From Terriglobia bacterium (GTDB taxonomy: Bacteria; Pseudomonadota; Alphaproteobacteria; Acetobacterales; Acetobacteraceae): DNA of 64,000 bases. A program made the position numbers and the translations under genes. The stretch's first letter is position 1, and each line of letters starts with the position of its first letter. A model generated the notes under the pieces. The model saw only the letters and a list, made by a program, of their open reading frames with translations, was not told the origin of the DNA and made no database searches. This document shows, piece after piece, positions 23,964-32,430 of this stretch. Where the stretch lies: assembly GCA_023511585.1 (NCBI GenBank), contig JAIMBF010000004.1, forward strand, positions 1 to 64,000. Reading direction: 5' to 3'.

Positions 23964-26473
23964 AACTTGCTTTCCGCATGGCTTGGCGTGAGCTCCGCAA
24001 CGGCGCGCCGGGCATGCGCATTGTCTTGCTTTGCATTGCTTTCGGCGTTGCGGCGATCGCCGGGGTGGGCAGCCTTCGCGAAGCCGTGGACCGCGGGCTC
24101 GCGCAGGAAGGCCGGCGCATTCTGGGCGGCAATTTGGAAATCGATACCGGCGTCGAGCCCCCTCCGCCGGCATTGCGCAACCGGCTGCTCCAGCGCGGCT
24201 GGAAAATGAGCGAAATCACGCGCATGCGGTCTTTGCTCGTCGCCGCCTCGCGAGAGCGAATGCTGGTGGATGTCAAAGCCGTCGATGGAAATTGGCCTTT
24301 GGTCGGGGTAGTGCGCCTTCTGCCGCACATCGGGCTTGCCGAGGCGCTGGCCCCGCGCGCGGGCCGCTTCGGCCTGGTGGCGGAGCGCCTGGTTCTGGAC
24401 CGCTTGGGGTTGAAACCGGGGGATATCGTCCGGCTCGGCCGCGCCAGTTTCGAAGTGCGCGCCGTTTTGGCCGAAGAACCCGATCGGGTGGCCACGATCT
24501 CCCTCTTCGGCCCGCGCGTGGTGATTTCGGATGCAGCCCTGCCTGCCACGGGGCTGATCCAATTCGGCTCAATGGTCGAACATCGGCTGCGGGTGCTTCT
24601 TCCTGCCGGCACCGATCGGCTGCAAACCGAGCAGGCTTTGCGCACCGCCTTTGCGGACCAGGGCTTCCGCATTCGCGATGAAACCAATGCGGTCCCGGGC
24701 GCCAAGCGCTTTTTGGATCGGAACGCCCTCTTCCTCACTCTCGTTGCCCTGACCGCGTTGCTGGTCGGCGGCATCGGCGTCAGCAAAGGCGTGGACGCAT
24801 GGCTCACGGCGCGCACGAAAACACTCGCCACCTTGCGCTGCCTGGGGGCCTCTCCGGCCTTGGTCTTTGAGATGTGTTTCGTCCAAGTGATGCTGCTGAG
24901 CACGGTTGCGATCATGGCGGGGGCGCTGGTTGGGGCGATTTTGCCTCGTCTCGGCGCTGTCTTCTTGCGAGAAGCGCTGCCTGTGCCGCTGCGCTTCGGC
25001 CTTTATGGGAAACCCTTGGCGTTGGCCGGAGTTTACGGCTTGCTGACGGCCGGGTGTTTTGCATGGATTCCGCTGCGGCGCGCCGTTGCCATTCCCGCTG
25101 CGGCGCTCTTTCGTGACGCCCTGGCGCCCGTTCGGGCAAGCTCACGGCCCGGGCTGATCGCCGCTCCCGCCGCTTTCGCTGCAAGCCTGATCGGGCTTAC
25201 CATTCTGGCCATTCCGGATCGGGTCTTCGCATTGTGGTTTTGCGGCGCGGTCCTCGGAACCTTTGCCGTATTTGCGCTTGCCGGGCTTCTGCTGCGGCGC
25301 CTGTCCCGGCTTGCCCTTTATTTCCCCTCGCCTTCCGTCCGGCTTGGGCTTGCCAATCTTTACCGGCCCGGCGCCTCTACCCTTTCCATGCTGGTCGCGC
25401 TCGGGCTCGGGCTTTCCACCCTCGCCACCGTCGTGCTCATCGAGGGCAATCTGAAACGCGAAATTCTCGAGGATTTGCCGACAACCGCTCCAAGCTTCTA
25501 TTTCATCGACATTCTGCCCAGCGAGGTCGGCCGTTTCGATGCCATTATCCGGCAAATCCCGGGGGTGCAGAAGTTGGACGAAGTGCCGAGCCTGCGCGCC
25601 CGCGTGGTCGCCGTGGCGGGGGTTCCGGCCAACGAGGTCAAAGCCGCCCCCGGAACCGAATGGGGCTTGCGGGGCGATCGCGGGTTAACCTACGCCGCAG
25701 AGCCGCCGCCCGGCACGCATGTGGTTTCCGGCCGTTTTTGGCCGCCCGATTATCACGGCCCGCCTTTGGTTTCCTTCGATGCTGAGCTTGCCCGCGGATG
25801 GGGGGTGAAAGTGGGGGATACGCTGCGTATCAACGTGCTTGGCCGCGATATCGACCTCAAAGTGGCCAATCTCCGCGAGATCAATTGGCGATCACTCGCT
25901 TTGAACTTCACCTTGCTGGCAAGCCCCGGCATTTTTGAGCATGCGCCCCGGATGTATATCGCGGCGGTAAAAACCGCGCCGGAGCTGGAAGGACGCCTGC
26001 TGCGTGCGGTCACCGACGCATTGCCCAATGTCACCGGTATCCGGGTGACCGACGTGATCCAGGTGGTGGGCGATTTGCTGCGCCAAGTCGCCGCCGCATT
26101 CACCGCCGCAGGTTTGCTTGCACTGGTCTCGGGGGTCTTGGTCCTGGCTGGAGCGCTCGCGGCTTCCCAGCGCCGGCGGACGCAAGAGGCGGTGATCCTC
26201 CGAACGCTGGGGGCGTCGCGGGGCCAGATCCTGCTTGCGTGGCTGGCGGAATTCGGCGCGCTCGGCCTGACCGCCGGAATCATGGCCGCGGCGGTGGGCG
26301 CGGCGGCAAGCTACGGCGTTCTGCATTTCTTCCTGCACGGGGGTTGGATCTTTCTGCCCGGCGCGCTGGCGGCAACCCTGGTCGGGGCAGTAGCGGTGAT
26401 GCTCGTCTTTGGCTATATAAGCATTGCGGTGGCGCTGGCTGCCAAACCAGGACCGCTGTTGCGCAACGAATGA
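23960..26473 (+). CDS. ABC transporter permease, FtsX/YbbP family
   Basis: An 837-residue FtsX-superfamily permease with two FtsX units. The N-terminal helix (MRIVLLCIAFGVAAIAGVG) leads into a large periplasmic domain. Three helices follow (LTLVALTALLVGGIGVSKGV onward), with a central helical pair near residues 400-440, a second periplasmic domain, and three C-terminal helices (LLALVSGVLVLAGALAASQRRR, then AEFGALGLTAGIMAAAVGA). FtsX hallmark segments appear twice: RTKTLATLRCLGAS and RRTQEAVILRTLGASRGQ. It uses a GTG start coupled to the ATPase. Mechanotransmission or lipid/lipoprotein export is likely from the family; the substrate is unknown. Confidence 0.88.
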   Translation: MKLAFRMAWRELRNGAPGMRIVLLCIAFGVAAIAGVGSLREAVDRGLAQEGRRILGGNLEIDTGVEPPPPALRNRLLQRGWKMSEITRMRSLLVAASRERMLVDVKAVDGNWPLVGVVRLLPHIGLAEALAPRAGRFGLVAERLVLDRLGLKPGDIVRLGRASFEVRAVLAEEPDRVATISLFGPRVVISDAALPATGLIQFGSMVEHRLRVLLPAGTDRLQTEQALRTAFADQGFRIRDETNAVPGAKRFLDRNALFLTLVALTALLVGGIGVSKGVDAWLTARTKTLATLRCLGASPALVFEMCFVQVMLLSTVAIMAGALVGAILPRLGAVFLREALPVPLRFGLYGKPLALAGVYGLLTAGCFAWIPLRRAVAIPAAALFRDALAPVRASSRPGLIAAPAAFAASLIGLTILAIPDRVFALWFCGAVLGTFAVFALAGLLLRRLSRLALYFPSPSVRLGLANLYRPGASTLSMLVALGLGLSTLATVVLIEGNLKREILEDLPTTAPSFYFIDILPSEVGRFDAIIRQIPGVQKLDEVPSLRARVVAVAGVPANEVKAAPGTEWGLRGDRGLTYAAEPPPGTHVVSGRFWPPDYHGPPLVSFDAELARGWGVKVGDTLRINVLGRDIDLKVANLREINWRSLALNFTLLASPGIFEHAPRMYIAAVKTAPELEGRLLRAVTDALPNVTGIRVTDVIQVVGDLLRQVAAAFTAAGLLALVSGVLVLAGALAASQRRRTQEAVILRTLGASRGQILLAWLAEFGALGLTAGIMAAAVGAAASYGVLHFFLHGGWIFLPGALAATLVGAVAVMLVFGYISIAVALAAKPGPLLRNE

Positions 26474-26603
26474 AGCCGCCGAGAAACGCGGATAATCCGT
26501 TGTCTGGAAAGCACAAGAGGGCTGCCGATTTTGCTTGCATGGCGACATTCAGCGCACAAAATAATCTGGCGTAGGCAACTTGCCTGAAGGAGACAAACAG
26601 ACC

Positions 26604-27380
26604 ATGGCATACAGTCCCGATTATCGGAGCTTTCCGGGCGCATCCCGAACGGCTGCCTCCGCCGCCGTCTTGGATGCGGGGCTGCGCGCCTATTTGCTTC
26701 GCGTTTACAACTGGATGGCCTCAGGGCTGCTGCTGACCGGAATCGTGGCGTATGGGATTGCCCATACCTCACTCATCGACCTGTTTTACCCGGTTGTCGC
26801 GACACCCTATGGCCTGCATCGGACTGCAAGCGGGCTTGCCTTTTTGGCAATGCTCTCGCCGCTCGCGTTCGTTCTGGTGTTGAGCTTCGGGGTCAACCGG
26901 CTTTCGACAACCGCTGCGCAGACACTCTTTTGGCTGTTCTGCGTTGCGATGGGGGCAAGCCTCACCAACATCTTCCTGATCTATTCCGGTACCTCGATCG
27001 CGCGGGTGTTTTTCATCACCGCTGCCACCTTCGCGGCGATGAGCATTTGGGGCTATACGACCAGGACCGACCTTTCCCGATTCGGCAGTTTCCTGCTGAT
27101 GGGGCTGATCGGCATTATCATCGCGGGGTTGGTGAACATCTGGCTCGGCTCAGCGGGCTTGCAATTTGCGATTAGCGTAATCGGCGTGATCGTCTTTGTG
27201 GGATTGACCGCCTACGACACGCAACGCATCAAGGCGAATTATCTCGAGTTCGCCTATGCCGACGGGCCGGAAATGGCCGCCAAGCGCGCTGTCTATGACG
27301 CTCTTGCCCTGCTGCTGAACTTCATCAACCTCTTTCTGCTGCTCTTGCAGCTTACGGGCAATCGCAATTCCAACGGCTAA
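26604..27380 (+). CDS. Bax inhibitor-1/YccA family membrane protein
   Basis: A 258-residue integral membrane protein of the BI-1/YccA (TMBIM) family with about seven helices. Family blocks are visible: RVYNWMASGLLLTGIVAYGIA, LSPLAFVLVLSFGVNRLS, FFITAATFAAMSIWGYTTRTDLS, and the C-terminal VGLTAYDTQRIK with KRAVYDALALLLNFINLFL. The two C-terminal Asp positions of the pH/calcium-sensing pair are present in YDTQ and YDAL. The ATG at 26604 follows AAGGAG. A perfect hairpin terminator lies about 40 bp after the stop. In YccA proteins the role is linked to membrane protease control; here it is inferred only. Confidence 0.92.
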   Translation: MAYSPDYRSFPGASRTAASAAVLDAGLRAYLLRVYNWMASGLLLTGIVAYGIAHTSLIDLFYPVVATPYGLHRTASGLAFLAMLSPLAFVLVLSFGVNRLSTTAAQTLFWLFCVAMGASLTNIFLIYSGTSIARVFFITAATFAAMSIWGYTTRTDLSRFGSFLLMGLIGIIIAGLVNIWLGSAGLQFAISVIGVIVFVGLTAYDTQRIKANYLEFAYADGPEMAAKRAVYDALALLLNFINLFLLLLQLTGNRNSNG

Positions 27381-27416
27381 ATTCAGCAGCCAAACCGGGC
27401 CATTTTATAACGGCAT

Positions 27417-27447
27417 ATGCCCCCGACATCGGTCGGGGGCATTTTTT
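27417..27447 (+). terminator. Rho-independent terminator after the BI-1 gene
   Basis: Perfect 11-bp stem ATGCCCCCGAC / GTCGGGGGCAT with a 4-nt loop, followed by a run of six T. It ends transcription of the BI-1 gene and separates it from the convergent argB gene. Confidence 0.9.
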
Positions 27448-27473
27448 GTCGAGGCGTCGGGGCTTAGGGGCGC

Positions 27474-28370
27474 TTAATCCGGCCGGATCAGCGTGCCGAT
27501 GCCGCCCTCGGTAAAGAGTTCCAAAAGGCAGGCATGCGGAAGCCGTCCGTCTAGGATCACCGCGCCCTTCACGCCGCCCTCCAAGGCGGCAATGCAGGTT
27601 TCCACTTTCGGGATCATCCCCCCGGTAATGGTGCCGGCTTGAATGGCCGCGCGCACCTCGGAAACCGTCAGTTCCGGTATCAGGCGCTTCTCGGAATCCA
27701 GCACCCCGGGGACATCGGTCAGCAACAAAAGCCGGGTGGCGCTCAACGCCGCGGCGATGGCGCCGGCCGCCGTATCGGCATTGATGTTGTACGTTTCTCC
27801 TGCCGCACCCATCCCAACCGGAGCGATAACCGGGATCAGCCCGGCCCCGGTGAGCGCGTGGATCACCCGGACGTCAATGCCCTCCGGCTCTCCGACAAAG
27901 CCAAGATCAAGGACTTTTTCGATATTGCTTCCGGGGTCATACTTGGTGCGGGTGAGCTTGCGCGCCCGAATCAGCCCGCCGTCTTTACCGCAAATCCCAA
28001 CAGCCAGCGCGCCGGCGCGGGTGATCAGCCCGGCAACGTATTTGTTGACCGTGCCGGCCAACACCATTTCCACCACTTCCACCATCGCGGCATCGGTCAC
28101 GCGGAGACCGTCGACAAATTCGGACTGAATCGCCAGCCGTTTCAGCATGGCGTTGATCTGCGGGCCGCCGCCGTGCACCACCACCGGATTAATGCCGACC
28201 TGCTTGAGCAGCGCGATGTCGCGCCCGAACTGCTCGGCCATAGCCTCTTCGCCGAAGGCATGGCCGCCGTATTTCACCACAATGGTGGCACCCGTGTAGC
28301 GGCGCAGATACGGGAGCGCGTGCGCCAAAATACGGGCCTGCTCTTCGGCGGAAAAAGATCGCTCGCTCAT
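27474..28370 (-). CDS. argB: Acetylglutamate kinase
   Basis: A 298-residue amino acid kinase catalysing the second step of arginine synthesis, phosphorylation of N-acetylglutamate. Family blocks are intact: VVKYGGHAF (Lys near the phosphates), [45 protein letters not shown] and [11 protein letters not shown]. Length is normal. The gene is followed by the BI-1 terminator in the convergent arrangement and lies about 130 bp downstream of the DUF2076 gene on the same strand. The tail of the first helix ([13 protein letters not shown]) resembles arginine-sensitive enzymes; feedback control is inferred. Confidence 0.95.
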   Translation of the reverse strand: MSERSFSAEEQARILAHALPYLRRYTGATIVVKYGGHAFGEEAMAEQFGRDIALLKQVGINPVVVHGGGPQINAMLKRLAIQSEFVDGLRVTDAAMVEVVEMVLAGTVNKYVAGLITRAGALAVGICGKDGGLIRARKLTRTKYDPGSNIEKVLDLGFVGEPEGIDVRVIHALTGAGLIPVIAPVGMGAAGETYNINADTAAGAIAAALSATRLLLLTDVPGVLDSEKRLIPELTVSEVRAAIQAGTITGGMIPKVETCIAALEGGVKGAVILDGRLPHACLLELFTEGGIGTLIRPD

Positions 28371-28497
28371 TGGAAGGGCTCTAACCGCGCCGGCTTTGCT
28401 CGGTCAAGGGGACGAAAAGGAAAACCCGCCGAACGCGCGCATGCGCCCCTCCGATCCTCAGCAGCGCGCTGGAAGCAGGCCCGAGAACGATCGGAAA

Positions 28498-29352
28498 TTA
28501 AATCGTATCGTCCATATCCCCATCAAAAGAGGAGTCGAATCCCGGGTCGGAATTGCTGGCATCATCCCACCCGGCCCCCGGATCCGCCACGGAATCATCG
28601 GTGGGGGTGTCGAGATCCGGGTTGTTTTCCGCAACATCCCACGGGTTGGCGCCGGCGCCGGCCGCAGGACCCCACGGGCTTGCGCCCGCGCCGGGCTCCA
28701 CGATCTGGTTCTCGATAATGGTCTCACCGGGCGCCATGCCCCCGCCAAAACCACCGCCGAACGTGCGATGCGGGGAGAAAAGATCCATCAGCGCGTTGCC
28801 GAGAACCATACCGCCCGCCACGCCTGCCGCGGTGGTGAGCGCGGAGCCCAAGAACCCCGAGCCGGAACGTTGAAACATTCCGGGCTGATAACCCGGCGGA
28901 TATTGGGGCGGCGGCGGAGGCGGGTATTGCGGCTGATAATTCGGCCCAGGGGCATATTGCGGCCGCGGGGGCGGTTGCGGTTGCGGCTGCGCCTGGCCGC
29001 CGCCGAAAAGGCTGCTGAAGAAGCCGCGCCCTTGGCCCTGCCCCGCCTGCGCTTGCTGGGCGGCCTGCAGCGCCTGCACCTGATTGCGTAGCTGCTCGAC
29101 TTCCCACTCCAGCCGCTTGATGCGGTTCTGCGCTTCCGCCAATGCATGCTCCTGCACGAAGGCCGTTTGCGTAAGCCGGTAACGCGCTTCGGGGTAGCGT
29201 GCAAAAAGCTCGGCAATCAACGCATCCGCCTCCGGGTCGATCGGCGGCAATGCCGGGGCCGAGCTCGGCACCGAGCCGGTAAAGCCCGTTGCTTGTCGAC
29301 CGCTGACCCGCTCGATGAAGCGGGTGATAATTTCGCGTTCCTCATTGGTCAT
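28498..29352 (-). CDS. DUF2076 domain-containing protein
   Basis: A 284-residue protein with the DUF2076 layout. The N-terminal helical start is [18 protein letters not shown], and an [19 protein letters not shown] block is followed by a coiled coil ([21 protein letters not shown]). A Gln/Pro-rich linker (residues about 125-165) leads to a glycine-rich hydrophobic hairpin ([26 protein letters not shown]). An acidic Asp/Ser-rich tail ends the protein. No signal peptide is present. It is probably peripheral to the membrane. The gene is divergent from glyQ, with about 150 bp between starts. Confidence 0.8.
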   Translation of the reverse strand: MTNEEREIITRFIERVSGRQATGFTGSVPSSAPALPPIDPEADALIAELFARYPEARYRLTQTAFVQEHALAEAQNRIKRLEWEVEQLRNQVQALQAAQQAQAGQGQGRGFFSSLFGGGQAQPQPQPPPRPQYAPGPNYQPQYPPPPPPQYPPGYQPGMFQRSGSGFLGSALTTAAGVAGGMVLGNALMDLFSPHRTFGGGFGGGMAPGETIIENQIVEPGAGASPWGPAAGAGANPWDVAENNPDLDTPTDDSVADPGAGWDDASNSDPGFDSSFDGDMDDTI

Positions 29353-29503
29353 GGTTGGTATCTCACTTTTGGGGATTTTTGGCCGACACGATCAGAACGA
29401 CCGCTCCTTTCCAACGGCCTTCTCAGACGGCACCACGCTTGCCCCGCCGGGGCGCGGCCCTTATGGTGCGCTGCGGTCTCATATATCCATACACGCATTT
29501 TCG

Positions 29504-30364
29504 ATGTACGCCAAAACTCTCAGCTTTCAAGACCTGATCCTTCGCCTTTCCGCGTTCTGGGCCGAGCAAGGCTGCGCGATTTTGCAGCCTTACGATATGC
29601 AGGTGGGCGCCGGCACATTCCACCCGGCAACGGCGCTTCGGGCGCTGGGAAAGAAGCCGTGGCGCGCGGCTTACGTTCAACCCACGCGCCGCCCCACGGA
29701 CGGCCGTTACGGCGAAAACCCGAATCGATTGCAACATTATTACCAATATCAGGTAATTCTGAAGCCCACCCCGCCCAATTCGCAAGAACTTCTGATCGAA
29801 AGTTATCGCGCCTTGGGAATCGACCCGATGGCGCACGACATTCGCTTCGTCGAAGACGATTGGGAGAGCCCCACCCTCGGCGCCTGGGGGTTGGGGTGGG
29901 AAGTTTGGTGCGACGGCATGGAAGTCACCCAGTTCACCTATTTCCAGCAAATCGGCGGCATTCCCTGCGCGCTGCCCAGCGTGGAGCTGACCTACGGGCT
30001 CGAGCGCTTGGCGATGTACGTCCAAGGCGTGGAAAACGTCTTTGCGCTCGATTTCAACGGCGCCGGGCTCTCCTATGGCGATGTTTTTCTTCGCGCCGAG
30101 CGGGAATTCAGTGCCTACAATTTCGAGCTGGCCGATACCGAGATGCTGGCGCGCCAGTTTGTCGATGCCGAAACCGAGTGCCGGGCACTGCTCGGCCACG
30201 GGCTCGCCTTGCCGGCCTATGATCAGTGCATCAAGGCAAGCCATCTCTTCAACCTGCTCGATGCGCGCGGGGCATTAAGCGTCGCCGAGCGCGCAGCCTA
30301 TATCGCGCGGGTGCGCGAACTTGCAAAAGGCTGCGCAGAGGCGTGGCTTGCGGACGAGAGCTAG
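29504..30364 (+). CDS. glyQ: Glycyl-tRNA synthetase alpha subunit
   Basis: A 286-residue catalytic alpha subunit of the tetrameric bacterial glycyl-tRNA synthetase. It starts with [21 protein letters not shown] and contains [63 protein letters not shown] and GIPC, the adenylate- and glycine-binding segments of the class II core. The ATG at 29504 gives the standard family length; the longer frame overlaps the divergent DUF2076 gene and is rejected. The stop lies 2 bp before the glyS start, so the two subunits are co-translated. Confidence 0.95.
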   Translation: MYAKTLSFQDLILRLSAFWAEQGCAILQPYDMQVGAGTFHPATALRALGKKPWRAAYVQPTRRPTDGRYGENPNRLQHYYQYQVILKPTPPNSQELLIESYRALGIDPMAHDIRFVEDDWESPTLGAWGLGWEVWCDGMEVTQFTYFQQIGGIPCALPSVELTYGLERLAMYVQGVENVFALDFNGAGLSYGDVFLRAEREFSAYNFELADTEMLARQFVDAETECRALLGHGLALPAYDQCIKASHLFNLLDARGALSVAERAAYIARVRELAKGCAEAWLADES

Positions 30365-30366
30365 CC

Positions 30367-32418
30367 ATGCCGGAATTTTTTCTGGAGCTCTTGAGCGAGG
30401 AAATCCCCGCCGGCATGCAAGAGCGGGCGGCGGAGCTTCTCTACAAGGCGGTGGTGACGGAGGCGCTTTCCGCGCTGCAGCCTTCTCCGGTAAACCCCTC
30501 GATGTTTTGGGGACCGCGGCGGATCGCAATCGCCGCGCATGTCAATGCCGAAGTGCCGGCCGGCGAAAAGGTGGAACGCGGCCCGCGCATCGGCGCGCCG
30601 GAGGCTGCCGTGCAGGGATTTCTGCGCAAGCATGGTGCCCGCCCCGAAGATCTGCAAGAAGAGGGCGAATATTTTGTTTTGCGCCGGAGGATTCCCGGAA
30701 AATCCGCAACCGAGCTGATCGCAATCGAGCTTCCCAAAGTGCTCTGGCGCTTTTCCTGGCCGAAATCCATGCGTTGGGGCGAGAGCCAATTCCTTTGGGT
30801 CCGCCCGCTCAGACGCATTGTGTGTTTGCTGGATGGCGCGGTCGTGCCGTTTGCTCTTCGTCAAGGGGAGGATGATGCCCACGGTCTTCGCGCGAGCAAC
30901 GAGACCGAAGGGCACCGTTTTCTGGCCCCCGGCGCGGTTGCCGTGCGGAGCGCGGCGGACTGGCAGGCCCGGCTCTACGAGCGGTTTGTTATCGCCGATG
31001 CCAAGGAGCGTCGCGCCCGAATCGCGCAGGGACTTCAAGAGGCTGCCGCGCGCAGGGGTTTTGCCCTGGCGCCGGACGAAGGCTTGCTGGATGAGGTCAC
31101 CGGCCTTGTCGAATGGCCGGTGGTGCTGATCGGGCGCATCGACCCGGCGTTTATGGATTTGCCGCCGGAAGTCATGCAGGTTTCCATGCGTATGCATCAG
31201 CGCTACTTCGCGCTCACCGATGCCTCCGGCAAACCGGCTCCGGCCTTTGCCTTTGTTGCCAACACCGCAGCGCCCGACGGCGGTGCCGCGATCATCGCCG
31301 GCAACGAACGGGTTTTGCGCGCGCGCTTTGCCGATGCGCGGCATTTGTGGGATCAAGACCGCAAGGTCCGATTGGAGAGCCGGGTCGAGAAGCTGAAATC
31401 GATGGTGTTTCATGCAAAACTCGGCACGCAGTACGATCGGGCGGAGCGGCTAAAGGATCTGGCCGGCCGCATCGCCGGCACTATCGGTGCCGATCAGGCG
31501 CTTGCCGAACGCGCGGGGTGGCTTGCCAAGGCTGATCTGACCACCGGCATGGTCGGCGAATTTCCGGAATTGCAGGGCGTCATGGGCTATTACTATGCCT
31601 TGAACGACGGGGAGAGCCCGCTTGTGGCGAGAGCGATTCGCGACCACTACCTGCCCAAAGGTGCTTCTGATGCGGTACCAACGGAGCCGCTTTCGATCGC
31701 GGTTGCGCTCGCCGATAAGATCGACCAACTCGCCGGTTTTTTCAGCATCGGAGAGGCGCCGACCGGTGCCGGCGACCCTTACGCTTTGCGTCGCGCGGCT
31801 CTCGGCGTCATTCGCATTATTCGCGAAAACCGGCTGCCACTCAACCTCCAACCTATCATTATTGGTTTTGGTTATGGAAATAAAGTTTCTTCCTCGGTGG
31901 TTGTCTTCATCTTGGAACGCCTGTTCATTCAGCTGCGCGAAGAAGGTTTGCCGTATGATGTCGTCCGCGCCGCCATCGCGGCAAGCGAGGAAGCGGATAA
32001 CGTCCTTCGCGTGGTAGAACGCGCCAAGGTTGTTGCCAATTTGCTCGGCTCCGAAACGGGTGCCGATTTGCTGACCGCCTATCGCCGCGCGGTCAACATC
32101 CTGAGGATTGAGGAGGGCAGAGACGGGCGTTTCTACGAAGGAACGCCCGATCCCCGCCTGTTTCAGCTGCCGGAAGAGAAAAATCTCAACGATGCGCTTA
32201 ACGAAGCGCAGGAAGCCATCGCCGAAGCCGCGCATGCAGAACGTTTCCTGGACGAAGTGCGGGCGATGGCCAGCTTGCGTGAGCCGATCGATGCCTTTTT
32301 TGCTAAGGTCACCGTGAATGCTCCGGAACCCGAATTACGCCACAATCGTCTGAAACTTCTCTCGCGCATCCGGGATACCATGAATCGTTTCGCTGATTTC
32401 TCGCGGATTGAAGGTTAG
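30367..32418 (+). CDS. glyS: Glycyl-tRNA synthetase beta subunit
   Basis: A 683-residue beta subunit that recognises tRNA-Gly and completes the alpha2beta2 enzyme. Diagnostic segments are FFLELLSEEIPAGMQ at the N-terminus, FSWPKSMRWGESQFLWVRPLR, EWPVVLIGRIDPAF, MRMHQRYFALTD, KLGTQYDRAERLK, DLTTGMVGEFPELQGVMG, LADKIDQLAGFF and the C-terminal anticodon-binding DALRRAALGVIRI-type region (here DPYALRRAALGVIRI). The gene follows glyQ by 2 bp and precedes ppdK by 12 bp, forming the conserved alphaproteobacterial glyQ-glyS-ppdK operon. Confidence 0.95.
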   Translation: MPEFFLELLSEEIPAGMQERAAELLYKAVVTEALSALQPSPVNPSMFWGPRRIAIAAHVNAEVPAGEKVERGPRIGAPEAAVQGFLRKHGARPEDLQEEGEYFVLRRRIPGKSATELIAIELPKVLWRFSWPKSMRWGESQFLWVRPLRRIVCLLDGAVVPFALRQGEDDAHGLRASNETEGHRFLAPGAVAVRSAADWQARLYERFVIADAKERRARIAQGLQEAAARRGFALAPDEGLLDEVTGLVEWPVVLIGRIDPAFMDLPPEVMQVSMRMHQRYFALTDASGKPAPAFAFVANTAAPDGGAAIIAGNERVLRARFADARHLWDQDRKVRLESRVEKLKSMVFHAKLGTQYDRAERLKDLAGRIAGTIGADQALAERAGWLAKADLTTGMVGEFPELQGVMGYYYALNDGESPLVARAIRDHYLPKGASDAVPTEPLSIAVALADKIDQLAGFFSIGEAPTGAGDPYALRRAALGVIRIIRENRLPLNLQPIIIGFGYGNKVSSSVVVFILERLFIQLREEGLPYDVVRAAIAASEEADNVLRVVERAKVVANLLGSETGADLLTAYRRAVNILRIEEGRDGRFYEGTPDPRLFQLPEEKNLNDALNEAQEAIAEAAHAERFLDEVRAMASLREPIDAFFAKVTVNAPEPELRHNRLKLLSRIRDTMNRFADFSRIEG

Positions 32419-32430
32419 GAGGATCTCCGC